Part shown: positions 7,810-15,201 of the stretch, piece after piece | How positions within the stretch are numbered: the first letter of the stretch is position 1 | How the letters are laid out: every line of letters begins with the position of its first letter | Assembly (NCBI GenBank): GCA_946886065.1 | Contig: CAMPHU010000063.1 | Span: forward strand, 1 to 21,521 | DNA: 21,521 nucleotides | Direction: 5' to 3' | Origin: an uncultured Massilia sp. | GTDB lineage: Bacteria; Pseudomonadota; Gammaproteobacteria; Burkholderiales; Burkholderiaceae | Notes under the pieces: model-generated | The model's database searches: none | What the model saw: the letters and a program-made list of their open reading frames with translations, nothing else | Told to the model about the DNA's origin: nothing | Translations under genes and position numbers: made by a program

Positions 7810-8171
7810 TGGACGCAGCAAGCCCTACCCCTCGCGCGGCAGCGGTATCTGCAGGCGTGCAGGCGCCGCAGCCGATCCCGTTCAAGCAGGAGGCGCCCGC
7901 CGCCTCGCTGGGCAGCAGCGGCCTCGGCGTCCTGCTGGTCGCGCTGGCCGCGGTCGGTGCCGTGCTCTACCTGCGCAAGCGCCTGAACCTGCCGCTGCCC
8001 GGCAGCGGCAGCCAGCGCCTGGTGAAGATCCTGCAGAGCGAGCGCATGGGGCCGCGCGCCTTGCTGTCGGTGGTCGAATTCGACGGCAAGCGCTACCTGC
8101 TGGCCCAGGGCGAGCACGGCATCACCTGCGTGGCCACGGGCGCCGCGCCGGCGGCGGGGGACGGGGCATGA
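7809..8171 (+). CDS. fliO: FliO, export-gate assembly scaffold
   Basis: A 120-residue single-pass membrane protein that helps assemble FliP/FliR rings. One transmembrane helix (GLGVLLVALAAVGAVLYL) is followed by the FliO cytoplasmic domain: RLVKILQSERMGPRALLSVV, then FDGKRYLLAQGEHGI. The ATG at 7809 overlaps the fliN stop (TGATG); a TTG one codon upstream is possible but less likely. The end overlaps the fliP start as ATGA. Length and order (fliN-fliO-fliP) are canonical. Confidence 0.9.
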   Translation: MDAASPTPRAAAVSAGVQAPQPIPFKQEAPAASLGSSGLGVLLVALAAVGAVLYLRKRLNLPLPGSGSQRLVKILQSERMGPRALLSVVEFDGKRYLLAQGEHGITCVATGAAPAAGDGA

Positions 8172-8926
8172 GCGCGCGCCGCGCTTGGGCAGCGGCGCTG
8201 GCCTTGCTGCTCGCCGCCGCCGCAGGCACGGCCTGGGCGGCCGAACCGGCGCTCGCGATGCCCGGGCTGCAGGTCAACCTGGGCGGCAAAGGTGCGGGCG
8301 AGACCGCGTCCGCCGTCCGGATCCTGCTCGGCCTGACGGTATTGAGCCTGGCGCCGGCCATCCTGATGTCGATGACCTCGTTCGTGCGGATCGTGATCGT
8401 GCTGTCGATGGTGCGCCATGCGCTGGGCATGCAGGAGACGCCGCCGAACACGGTGATCGTCAGCCTGGCGCTGTTCCTGACCTTCTTCACCATGTCGCCG
8501 ACGCTCCAGGAAATCAATACCAAGGCCGTGCAGCCCTACATGGCCAACCGCATGAGCTCCGAAGCGGCGCTGACCGCCGCCACCGCGCCTCTGCGCGGCT
8601 TCATGGTGCGCCAGACGCGCGAGCAGGACCTGGCGCTGATGGTGGAGCTGGCCAAGGCCGAACAGCCGCGCACCATCGACGACATCGGCATGGCCCAGCT
8701 GATTCCCGCCTTCATGCTGTCGGAGCTGCGCTCGGCCTTCCAGATCGGCTTCGTGATCTTCCTGCCCTTCCTGCTGGTCGACCTGATCGTCTCCGGGGCG
8801 CTGATGTCGCTGGGCATGATGATGGTGCCGCCGGCCTCGATCTCGCTTCCGCTCAAGGTCCTGCTGTTCGTGCTGATCGACGGCTGGAACCTGATCGTGC
8901 GTGCCCTGCTGGGCACCTTCGTCTGA
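8168..8926 (+). CDS. fliP: FliP, flagellar export-gate channel protein
   Basis: A 252-residue FliP, five copies of which form the export channel with FliQ and FliR. It has an N-terminal cleavable signal peptide (about residues 1-24, ending AGTAWAAEP), as is common in proteobacterial FliP. The conserved blocks SMTSFVRIVIVLSMVRHALG, TPPNTVIVSLALFLTFF, and LIPAFMLSELRSAFQIGF are present, as is MGMMMVPP-like SLGMMMVPPASISLPLK. All expected transmembrane segments are visible. The start overlaps fliO (ATGA). In standard operons fliQ follows directly; here three other genes intervene. Confidence 0.97.
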   Translation: MSARRAWAAALALLLAAAAGTAWAAEPALAMPGLQVNLGGKGAGETASAVRILLGLTVLSLAPAILMSMTSFVRIVIVLSMVRHALGMQETPPNTVIVSLALFLTFFTMSPTLQEINTKAVQPYMANRMSSEAALTAATAPLRGFMVRQTREQDLALMVELAKAEQPRTIDDIGMAQLIPAFMLSELRSAFQIGFVIFLPFLLVDLIVSGALMSLGMMMVPPASISLPLKVLLFVLIDGWNLIVRALLGTFV

Positions 8927-8939
8927 GGGGTGGTCGCCG

Positions 8940-9686
8940 ATGCCTCCCCGCGCCACGCCGGCCGCCGACACCGAGGCGCTGTGGCACAGCTTCGTGCACG
9001 GCCGCGACGCCGGCGTGCGCGAGCGGCTGGTGACGGCCTACCAGGGCCTGAGCCGCATCATGGCGGCCAAGGCCTATGCGCGCCGCGGCTACGCCGACAT
9101 GGAGTTCGACGACTACCTGCACTACGCGACGGTGGGCCTGATCGAGTCGATCGACCGCTTCGAGCCGGCGCGCGGGATCCGCTTCGAGACCTTCGCCTCG
9201 GCGCGGATCGCCGGCGCCATCCTGAACGGCATCGCGTCCTCGAGCGAGATCCAGGAACAGGTGGCGGCGCGCCGGCGCGTGATCGGCCAGCGCCTCGGCA
9301 CGCTCAGGGACGCGCCGGCGCCGCCTCCCAAGGACAGCCCGGCGGCCGTGTTCGGCCACCTGGCGGAGCTGGCGATCGGCCTGGCGATCGGCTTCGTGCT
9401 GGAGGACTCGGGCATGCTGATGGACGCGCAGTCGGAGTATGCCGACAATACCTACCAGGCCGTCGAGCTCAGGCAGCTGCAGGCGCGGGTGAGGGCGCAG
9501 CTCGGCACCTTGCCGCCGAACCAGCAGAAGGTCATCGAAGGCCATTATTTGCAGTTCCTCGCGTTCGAGGAGATCGCCCGCAACATGGGGCTCACGCGGG
9601 GGCGCATCGCGCAACTGCACAAGGAGGCCCTGGGCAATTTGCGCCTGGGCTTGAAAAACGCTCCAGAGGTCAAGCTCTGTTGCTAG
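8940..9686 (+). CDS. FliA-family (sigma-28-like) sigma factor, divergent
   Basis: A 248-residue RNA polymerase sigma factor of the FliA/WhiG type. Region 2 (about residues 28-100) includes YADMEFDDYLHYATVGLIES and GIRFETFASARIAGAILNGI, close to FliA. Region 4 (about residues 188-240) has TLPPNQQKVIEGHYLQFLAF and GLTRGRIAQLHKEALGNLR. The usual DWVPRSVRR-like motif just after region 2 is missing; the sequence there is ASSSEIQEQVAARRRVIG. The region-3 part is also atypical, with a Pro-rich stretch. The ATG at 8940 follows a GAGGGG ribosome-binding site; a GTG at 8901 inside fliP is less likely. A sigma gene between fliP and fliQ is unusual and suggests dedicated regulation of this locus or of a late substrate. 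Confidence 0.87.
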   Translation: MPPRATPAADTEALWHSFVHGRDAGVRERLVTAYQGLSRIMAAKAYARRGYADMEFDDYLHYATVGLIESIDRFEPARGIRFETFASARIAGAILNGIASSSEIQEQVAARRRVIGQRLGTLRDAPAPPPKDSPAAVFGHLAELAIGLAIGFVLEDSGMLMDAQSEYADNTYQAVELRQLQARVRAQLGTLPPNQQKVIEGHYLQFLAFEEIARNMGLTRGRIAQLHKEALGNLRLGLKNAPEVKLCC

Positions 9687-9738
9687 GATAGGATCTACCA
9701 GTGCCGCGGCTGCGGACCAATTTTCGATCGGGACTCTT

Positions 9739-10347
9739 ATGACCACCATGACGCTTTCCTTGCTGGACCAGGCCGAATTGCTGCAGCTGGCGCTCAACGC
9801 CAGCGCGGCCGACGATTCGGGCACCGCCATCGCCTACCTGAAGGAGGCCGTGTCGCGCCCCGACGCCACCAGCGTGGCCCACTACATCCTGGGCGCCGAA
9901 TATGCGCAGATCAAGATGTACGACCGCGCGGCGGGCGAAATGGAAGCCGCGCTGGCGCTCGACCCGGCGCTGTCGATCGCGCGCCTGCAGCTTGGCCTGC
10001 TGTGGCTGACCAGCGGCGCGGGCGAGAAGGCCATGACCGTGTTCGGCCCGCTGTCGGAACTGGCCGAAGGCGATCCGCTGCGCCTGTTCGGCCAGGGACT
10101 GAGCCATCTGGCGCGCGACGAATTCGCCGACGCCCGCGCGCTGCTGGAAGCCGGCATCGCCGCGAATACGGCCAATCCGCCGTTGAACGCCGACATGCAG
10201 CGCATGATCGGCGAGATCGACGCGCTCGCGGCCAGCGCCGCCGCAGGGGGCCAGGCCCAGGCCGGGGCGAACGCGGACGCGGACGCGCCCGCGGAGGAAG
10301 CGCACCACATGCTGCTGTCTGCCTACACCGGCAACACCAGCCACTAA
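9739..10347 (+). CDS. TPR-repeat protein (possible export chaperone or scaffold)
   Basis: A 202-residue soluble protein with about three tetratricopeptide-like repeats: AHYILGAEYAQIKMYDRAAG with EMEAALALDP (residues about 54-85), LQLGLLWLTSGAGEKAMTVF (about 85-110), and LFGQGLSHLARDEFADARAL (about 116-145). The tail is Ala/Asp-rich and unstructured. TPR proteins in type III systems often act as class II chaperones of translocators, but no direct similarity to SycD was recognised. It lies between the sigma gene and the small unknown gene in the fliP-fliQ gap. A second in-frame ATG is at 9748. TPR architecture is clear; role is unknown. Confidence 0.8.
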   Translation: MTTMTLSLLDQAELLQLALNASAADDSGTAIAYLKEAVSRPDATSVAHYILGAEYAQIKMYDRAAGEMEAALALDPALSIARLQLGLLWLTSGAGEKAMTVFGPLSELAEGDPLRLFGQGLSHLARDEFADARALLEAGIAANTANPPLNADMQRMIGEIDALAASAAAGGQAQAGANADADAPAEEAHHMLLSAYTGNTSH

Positions 10348-10362
10348 TTCGGCGGACCTGCC

Positions 10363-10749
10363 ATGAGCGTATCGATCGGGGCCGTCAACGAGCTGGTATC
10401 CGTCATCCAGGGCCAGCTCGCCGTGCGCCGGCCCGTCGGCAAGCCGGCGGCGCGGGCCACGGGGGGCGGCGCACCCGGGGCACCGGGTGCACGCTACGCG
10501 CCGGGACAACTGACGGCCCTGATCGAGCAGCGCGTGCGCCAGATCGGCGCCGACGATCCGCAGCGCGGCCGCAAGGCCTTCCGCGTGTTCCTGGAGGCGG
10601 TGCTGCTCTCGCATTTCGGCGAGGCGCTGGTGGCCGACCCCAAGTTCTTCCAACTGGTCGACGAAGTCCAGGGCAGCCTCGAAGCCGACCCGGCGTCCTC
10701 CGAACTTGTCGCCAGCGCGGTGGCCCACCTGACCGGGCAGGCCGACTGA
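10363..10749 (+). CDS. Small protein of unknown function inside the export operon
   Basis: A 128-residue protein that I do not recognise. Residues 1-20 look helical, 21-45 are a Gly/Ala/Pro linker, and about 46-126 form a mostly helical acidic domain with GQLTALIEQRVRQIGADDP, FRVFLEAVLLSHFGEALVAD and LVDEVQGSLEAD. There is no signal peptide or membrane segment. It starts 15 bases after the TPR gene and lies 78 bases before fliQ, so it is probably translated with them. Its size, charge and place would fit a chaperone or accessory factor, but no function can be assigned. Confidence 0.7.
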   Translation: MSVSIGAVNELVSVIQGQLAVRRPVGKPAARATGGGAPGAPGARYAPGQLTALIEQRVRQIGADDPQRGRKAFRVFLEAVLLSHFGEALVADPKFFQLVDEVQGSLEADPASSELVASAVAHLTGQAD

Positions 10750-10827
10750 GCTCTTTTATGAACCGTACGACCGTCATGCACTTCCATTTTCCGCCGCCCC
10801 AGCGCGGCGCCGACCGAGGGCTTTGCC

Positions 10828-11094
10828 ATGGGTGCTGACCAGGCGCTGCAAATGCTGGCCGACATGCTCTGGAATGCCTTGATCATTTCCGGGCCCTTCC
10901 TGGCCGTCACCCTGGCGGTGGGCCTCCTGATGAGCGTGATGCAGGTGATCACCCAGATCCAGGAAACCTCGCTCACCTTCATCCCCAAGATCATCGCCGC
11001 CGTGCTGGTGCTGGTCGTGTGCGGGGCCTGGATGCTGAAGCGCCTGGTGGCGTTCTCGGTCAACCTGATCGCCGGCATCCCCGGCTATTTCTGA
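10828..11094 (+). CDS. fliQ: FliQ, export-gate subunit
   Basis: An 88-residue FliQ with two hydrophobic hairpin helices (about residues 14-38 and 50-75). The signature GLLMSVMQVITQIQETSLTF and the following IPKIIAAVLVLVV are canonical. Four copies wrap the FliP/FliR channel. The upstream 78-base gap shows no clear promoter; GAGGG lies about 10 bases before the ATG as a modest ribosome-binding site. The size is normal. Confidence 0.96.
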   Translation: MGADQALQMLADMLWNALIISGPFLAVTLAVGLLMSVMQVITQIQETSLTFIPKIIAAVLVLVVCGAWMLKRLVAFSVNLIAGIPGYF

Positions 11095-11104
11095 TACGGC
11101 ACCC

Positions 11105-11872
11105 ATGGTAGTCAATCTCGACCTGGGCTGGATCACGGCGGTGTTCCTGGTGGCCCTGCGGGTCGGCACCCTGCTCATCATGTCGCCGCTCTTTTCCACC
11201 CTGAGCGCGCCGGTCACGGTGCGCGTGCTGCTGACCATCGGCCTGTCGGCCGTGCTGGCCGGCGCGCCCGGGGTCGCCGCCGGGATCGTGGCGCCGCCCA
11301 CGCTCGGCGCGGCGCTGCTGGCGGCGGCGGGCGAAGTGCTGGTCGGCGCGACCATGGCCTTCGGCGTGTTCGCCGCCTTCGGCGCGTTTTCGGTGGCCGG
11401 CAAGATCCTGGACGTCCAGGCCGGCTTCGCGATGGGCGGCGTCTACGATCCGGTCACCAGCGCCGGCGCGCCCTTGTTCTCGACCATGCTCAACCTGGTC
11501 GGCGTCGCCGCCTTCTTCGGCATGGACGCCCACCATGCGCTGCTGCGCGGCCTGGCCTTTTCGCTGGCCCAGGCCGCCCCCGGCGCCGGCCTGGCGGCGC
11601 TGTCGGCCGAACCCGTGATCCGCCAGTTCGGCCTGATGTTCTCCCTCGGCGTGGCCCTGATCGTTCCCGTCATGCTCTGCCTGCTGCTGGTGGAGGTAGG
11701 GCTGGCCATGATCTCGCGCGTGCTGCCGCAGATGAACGTGTTCTTCGTCATGGTGCCGCTCAAGATTTTCGCGGCCATCGCCATCCTCGCGCTGACCGTC
11801 GGCGCCCTGGCCCCGGCCATGGCCTCGGTCTACGCGTCGATCTTCCTGTTCTGGGAAAGGGTGCTGGGCTAG
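11105..11872 (+). CDS. fliR: FliR, export-gate subunit
   Basis: A 255-residue polytopic membrane protein, the single FliR that completes the FliP5-FliQ4-FliR1 channel. Conserved landmarks include RVGTLLIMSPLFS near the N-terminus, AGKILDVQAGFAMGGVYDP in the middle, and ISRVLPQMNVFFVMVPLKI near the C-terminus. Six hydrophobic segments can be traced. It starts 10 bases after fliQ and its TAG stop abuts the flhB ATG with no gap. Confidence 0.96.
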   Translation: MVVNLDLGWITAVFLVALRVGTLLIMSPLFSTLSAPVTVRVLLTIGLSAVLAGAPGVAAGIVAPPTLGAALLAAAGEVLVGATMAFGVFAAFGAFSVAGKILDVQAGFAMGGVYDPVTSAGAPLFSTMLNLVGVAAFFGMDAHHALLRGLAFSLAQAAPGAGLAALSAEPVIRQFGLMFSLGVALIVPVMLCLLLVEVGLAMISRVLPQMNVFFVMVPLKIFAAIAILALTVGALAPAMASVYASIFLFWERVLG

Positions 11873-12973
11873 ATGGCGGAGCAGGATGCCGACCGCTCGG
11901 AAAAGGCAACCGAGCATAAACTCGACGAAGCGCGCAAGAAGGGCACCGTCGCCAAGAGCGTGGACCTGGTATCCATGGGCATGCTGGCGGGCCTGGCCAT
12001 CTGGCTCTATGGCAGCGGCTGGGACGCCCTGCGCCACAGCCTGCACACCCAGCGAAAAGTGCTGGCGCGCGCCGGCCAGCGCGACTGGAGCCCGGATGCC
12101 GTCGCCACCTGGCTGGGCGAGCTGCTGATCGACACCCTCAGCCTGATGGGGCCGCTCTTCCTGACCCTGGCGGTGGTGGCGGTGCTGGCGAATATCGCGC
12201 AGACCGGGCCGATCTTCAGCTTCTTCCCGATCAAGCCCGATCTCACCCGCATCAATCCGGTCACGGGCCTGAAGAAGCTGTTTTCCATGCGCGTGCTGTT
12301 CGAGACCGCCAAGAGCTGCATCAAGCTGGCGGTGCTTGGCGCGGTCCTTTACATGCTGATCGTGGACCTGATCCCAGGGCTGATCGGCTTGCCGACCGCG
12401 GATCCGAAGAGCTATGCGCGCCTGCTGCTGGACCTGGCCGGCGCGCTGGTGCTCAAGCTGGTCCTGGCGCTGCTGGTCATCGCGCTGCTGGACATGCTCT
12501 ACACGCGCTGGGACTATGCCAGGCGCATGCGCATGAGCAAACGCGACGTGCGCGAGGAGTCCAAGAACCGCGAGGGCGACCCGCGCATCCGCGCCCGCAT
12601 CCGCGACCTGCGCCGCGACATGCTCAAGCGCAGCCGCTCGCTGGGCAAGGTCGCCAGCGCCGACGTCCTGATCACCAACCCGACCCGGCTGGCCGTGGCC
12701 CTGAGCTACCGGCACGGCGTGTCGGGGGCGCCGCAGGTGGTGGCGAAAGGGGCGGGCGAACTGGCCCGCTCGATGCGCCAGCTGGCCGCCAAGCACAATA
12801 TCCCGATCGTCCAGAACAAGCCGCTGGCCCGGGCCCTGTTCCGCGAAGTCGACTACGACGGCTATGTGCCGGAAAAGCTCTACCCCCAGATCGCCAGGAT
12901 CATGGTCTGGGTCTATTCAATGCGTGAAGCGCGGCGCGCTTCCGGAAGGACTGAAGATGTTCTCGTTAAGTAA
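11873..12973 (+). CDS. flhB: FlhB, export switch protein with NPTR in place of NPTH
   Basis: A 366-residue FlhB/SctU protein that switches export from rod/hook to later substrates after self-cleavage. The N-terminus (AEQDADRSEKATEHKLDEAR) and four transmembrane segments are canonical, followed by a basic linker (KRDVREESKNREGDPRIRAR). The cleavage motif is NPTR, with Asn269-Pro270-Thr271-Arg272, where nearly all FlhB/SctU have NPTH. The cleaved Asn-Pro pair is kept. The C-terminal domain has PQVVAKGAGELARSMRQLA and NKPLARALFREVD. The start directly follows the fliR stop, and the end overlaps flhA by 17 bases. Confidence 0.96.
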   Translation: MAEQDADRSEKATEHKLDEARKKGTVAKSVDLVSMGMLAGLAIWLYGSGWDALRHSLHTQRKVLARAGQRDWSPDAVATWLGELLIDTLSLMGPLFLTLAVVAVLANIAQTGPIFSFFPIKPDLTRINPVTGLKKLFSMRVLFETAKSCIKLAVLGAVLYMLIVDLIPGLIGLPTADPKSYARLLLDLAGALVLKLVLALLVIALLDMLYTRWDYARRMRMSKRDVREESKNREGDPRIRARIRDLRRDMLKRSRSLGKVASADVLITNPTRLAVALSYRHGVSGAPQVVAKGAGELARSMRQLAAKHNIPIVQNKPLARALFREVDYDGYVPEKLYPQIARIMVWVYSMREARRASGRTEDVLVK

Positions 12974-14996
12974 AGTGTTCACTAAAAACGCCGACCTGGT
13001 CATGGTCTTGCTGGTGATCGGTATCCTCACGGTGCTGTTCGTGCCGATTCCGTCCGGGCTGCTCGACTTCCTGATCCTGACGAATGTCGGCTTCGCGCTG
13101 CTGATCCTGCTGCTCACTTTCTATATCGCACGGCCGGTGGAGTTTTCCACCTTCCCCTCGCTGCTGCTGATCGCAACCCTGTTCCGGCTGTCGCTCAACG
13201 TGGCCGCCACCCGCCTGATCCTGTCCGACGCCGATGCGGGGCGGGTGATCGCCTCGATCGGGGCGTATGTGGTGGGCGGCAACTACGTGATCGGCCTGAT
13301 CGTCTTCCTGATCCTGGTGGTGGTGCAGTACGTGGTGGTCACCAACGGCGCCCAGCGGGTCTCGGAAGTGGCGGCCCGCTTCACGCTCGACAGCATGCCG
13401 GGCCAGCAGATGAGCATCGACGCGGACCTGAACATGGGATTCATCGACCAGGAGGAAGCCAAGCGGCGCCGCAAGACCCTGGAAAAAGAAAGCGGCTTCT
13501 ATGGCGCGATGGACGGCGCCAGCAAGTTCGTCAAGGGCGACGCCATCGCCGGCATCGTCATCCTGCTCATCAATATCATCGGCGGGCTGGTGATCGGCGT
13601 CATGCAGATGGGGATGCGCTGGGACGAGGCGCTGCACACCTTCACCCTGCTGACCGTCGGCGACGGCATCGTCACCCAGGTGCCGGCGCTGGTGATCGCG
13701 GTCGGCACCGGCATCATCGTCACGCGCTCGGCCTCGGACGGCAACCTGAGCGCGGAGACCCTGCGCCAGCTGACCTCCTTCCCCAAGACCCTGTACCTGG
13801 TGGCCGCCGCGCTGGCGGTGCTGATGTTCCTGCCCGGGATCCCGTCGCTGCCGGTGCTGACCATCGTGAGCCTGCTGGGCGGCGCCGCCTTCCTGGTGCA
13901 GCGCGCGAAGAAGCGCGGCGCGGCCGCCGAACCGGAGGAAGAGGGTGCCGGGGAGGCCGATCAGGACAGCTACGCCATGCTCAAGGTCGAGCCGGTGGAG
14001 GTGATGGTGGGCGCCGGCCTGGGCCCGCTGGTGAATGGCGACCAGACGATTTTCATGGAACGCATCGCCGCCATCCGCAAGCAGTACGCGCTCGACTCGG
14101 GCATGGTGCTGCCGCGCGTGCGCTTCCGCGACGCACCGCTGCTGGGGACCAACGCCTATGAGCTGCACATATTCGGGGTGCAGGCCGGCCGCGGCGAGAT
14201 CATGACCGAGCGCACCCTGGCGATCCACGCCGGGGGCGACGCGCGCCAGGTGAAGGGGATCGAGACCCGCGAACCCACCTATGGCCTGCCCGCGATCTGG
14301 ATCGAGGACAGCGAAAAAGAGCTGGCGCGGGCGGCGCGCTACACCCTGGTCGACGCCAGCACCGTGTTCATCACCCACCTGAGCGAGGTGCTCAAGCAGC
14401 AGTCGGCCGCGCTGCTGACCCGCACCGAGACCGAGCGCCTGCTGCAGCGGGTGCGCGACGACCAGCCCGGCCTGGTGGAGGAACTGGTGCCGACCATCCT
14501 GTCGCTCAGCGATGTGCAGAAGGTCCTGCAGAACCTGCTCAAGGAAAAGGTATCGATCCGCAATCTCGAAGTCATTCTCGAAACCCTGGCCGACGTCGGG
14601 CGCAACAGCAAGGACCTGGGCTACCTCACGGAGGTGGTGCGCCACAAGCTGGGCCCGGCCATCTGCCAGACTTTGCTGGGCGACAACACCTCGCTCAGCG
14701 TGCTGACGCTCGACCCGGCCATCGAGCAGGCGCTGCTGCAAAGCGTGCGCAATGCCGAGGCGGGCGCGACCCTGGCGGTGGAGCCGAAGTTCGCCGAGCA
14801 GCTGCTGGCCAGGCTGGCGGCCCAGGGCGAACGCATGATGAAGGCCAACATGCTGCCGGTGCTGCTCTGTTCGCCGGACCTGCGGCGCCATGTCCGGGCG
14901 CTGTCGGAGCGGGTGGTGCCGCACATGCGCATCCTGTCGATGGCGGAAATCCCGAACTCGATCAGCCTGAAATCCTTCTTCACGATCAGCCTCTGA
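12957..14996 (+). CDS. flhA: FlhA, major export-gate protein
   Basis: A 679-residue FlhA/SctV, nine copies of which form the cytoplasmic ring that receives chaperone-substrate complexes. About eight transmembrane helices lie in residues 15-320. The FHIPEP-family signature ARFTLDSMPGQQMSIDADLN and FYGAMDGASKFVKGDAIAGI is intact. The C-terminal cytoplasmic domain (about 345-679) includes DNTSLSVLTLDP and VVPHMRILSMAEIP. The ATG at 12957 is chosen because GGAAGGA at 12944-12950 sits at a good distance; the frame is open further upstream inside flhB. It is the last gene of the flagellar block; no flhF or flhG follows. Confidence 0.97.
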   Translation: MFSLSKVFTKNADLVMVLLVIGILTVLFVPIPSGLLDFLILTNVGFALLILLLTFYIARPVEFSTFPSLLLIATLFRLSLNVAATRLILSDADAGRVIASIGAYVVGGNYVIGLIVFLILVVVQYVVVTNGAQRVSEVAARFTLDSMPGQQMSIDADLNMGFIDQEEAKRRRKTLEKESGFYGAMDGASKFVKGDAIAGIVILLINIIGGLVIGVMQMGMRWDEALHTFTLLTVGDGIVTQVPALVIAVGTGIIVTRSASDGNLSAETLRQLTSFPKTLYLVAAALAVLMFLPGIPSLPVLTIVSLLGGAAFLVQRAKKRGAAAEPEEEGAGEADQDSYAMLKVEPVEVMVGAGLGPLVNGDQTIFMERIAAIRKQYALDSGMVLPRVRFRDAPLLGTNAYELHIFGVQAGRGEIMTERTLAIHAGGDARQVKGIETREPTYGLPAIWIEDSEKELARAARYTLVDASTVFITHLSEVLKQQSAALLTRTETERLLQRVRDDQPGLVEELVPTILSLSDVQKVLQNLLKEKVSIRNLEVILETLADVGRNSKDLGYLTEVVRHKLGPAICQTLLGDNTSLSVLTLDPAIEQALLQSVRNAEAGATLAVEPKFAEQLLARLAAQGERMMKANMLPVLLCSPDLRRHVRALSERVVPHMRILSMAEIPNSISLKSFFTISL

Positions 14997-15027
14997 TCGT
15001 CCCGCCCATCCTCCCCAGCCGCGCATG

Positions 15028-15050
15028 CAGTCCGCCACCAAGGCGGACTG
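15028..15050 (+). terminator. Hairpin after flhA, possible operon terminator
   Basis: A perfect 9-bp inverted repeat, CAGTCCGCC then GGCGGACTG with a 5-base loop, lies 31 bases after the flhA stop. The bases after it (CCGGCCTTCCGTTTC) are pyrimidine-rich but lack a run of T. It is a fair terminator or mRNA-end hairpin candidate, weaker than a classical rho-independent one. Confidence 0.55.
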
Positions 15051-15094
15051 CCGGCCTTCCGTTTCATCCTCCGAGCATAACTTTTCGCTGGCCT

Positions 15095-15121
15095 TAAATT
15101 CTTGCTTTTTCCCGTGGATAA
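15095..15121 (+). promoter_or_regulatory. Sigma-28 (FliA)-type promoter candidate upstream of the RHS gene
   Basis: TAAATTCT (15095-15102), an 11-base spacer, then GTGGATAA (15114-15121). The FliA consensus is TAAAGTTT-N11-GCCGATAA. Each half matches 6 of 8 positions and the spacer length is exact. The core TAAA and GATAA are fully kept. It lies about 80 bases before the RHS start, with room for a leader. The region is AT-richer than its surroundings, so chance cannot be excluded. Confidence 0.5.
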
Positions 15122-15141
15122 ATTGTTTGTATAGGGGAATT

Positions 15142-15168
15142 TGCGTCCGGAAATTTTAGGCGGACGCA
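15142..15168 (+). promoter_or_regulatory. Stem-loop in the presumed leader of the RHS gene
   Basis: TGCGTCCG (15142-15149) and CGGACGCA (15161-15168) form a perfect 8-bp inverted repeat with an AT-rich 11-base loop. It lies 33 bases before the RHS start and downstream of the promoter candidate. It could be an mRNA structure that stabilises the message, or an operator for a dimeric regulator. Nothing in the sequence decides between these. Confidence 0.45.
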
Positions 15169-15201
15169 TCATCAAACGAACAGTTACGGGAATCCAATAA
15201 T

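Noticed and set aside
10758..10838. Possible short peptide (about 26 codons) between the 10363 gene and fliQ
   Set aside because: It has no ribosome-binding site, no recognisable sequence, and runs into the fliQ start. It is likely chance.
11060..12796. Minus-strand open frame of 578 codons opposite fliR and flhB
   Set aside because: It is rich in His, Gln and Arg as expected from the reverse strand of membrane-protein codons. No family resemblance was seen.
12966..15041. Minus-strand open frame of 691 codons opposite flhA
   Set aside because: It is a shadow of flhA with the same His/Gln/Asp-rich composition.
15102..15135. Sigma-70 promoter (TTGCTT with TATAGG) before the RHS gene
   Set aside because: The spacer would be 22 bases, too long for a normal sigma-70 promoter. 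The sigma-28-type match fits better.
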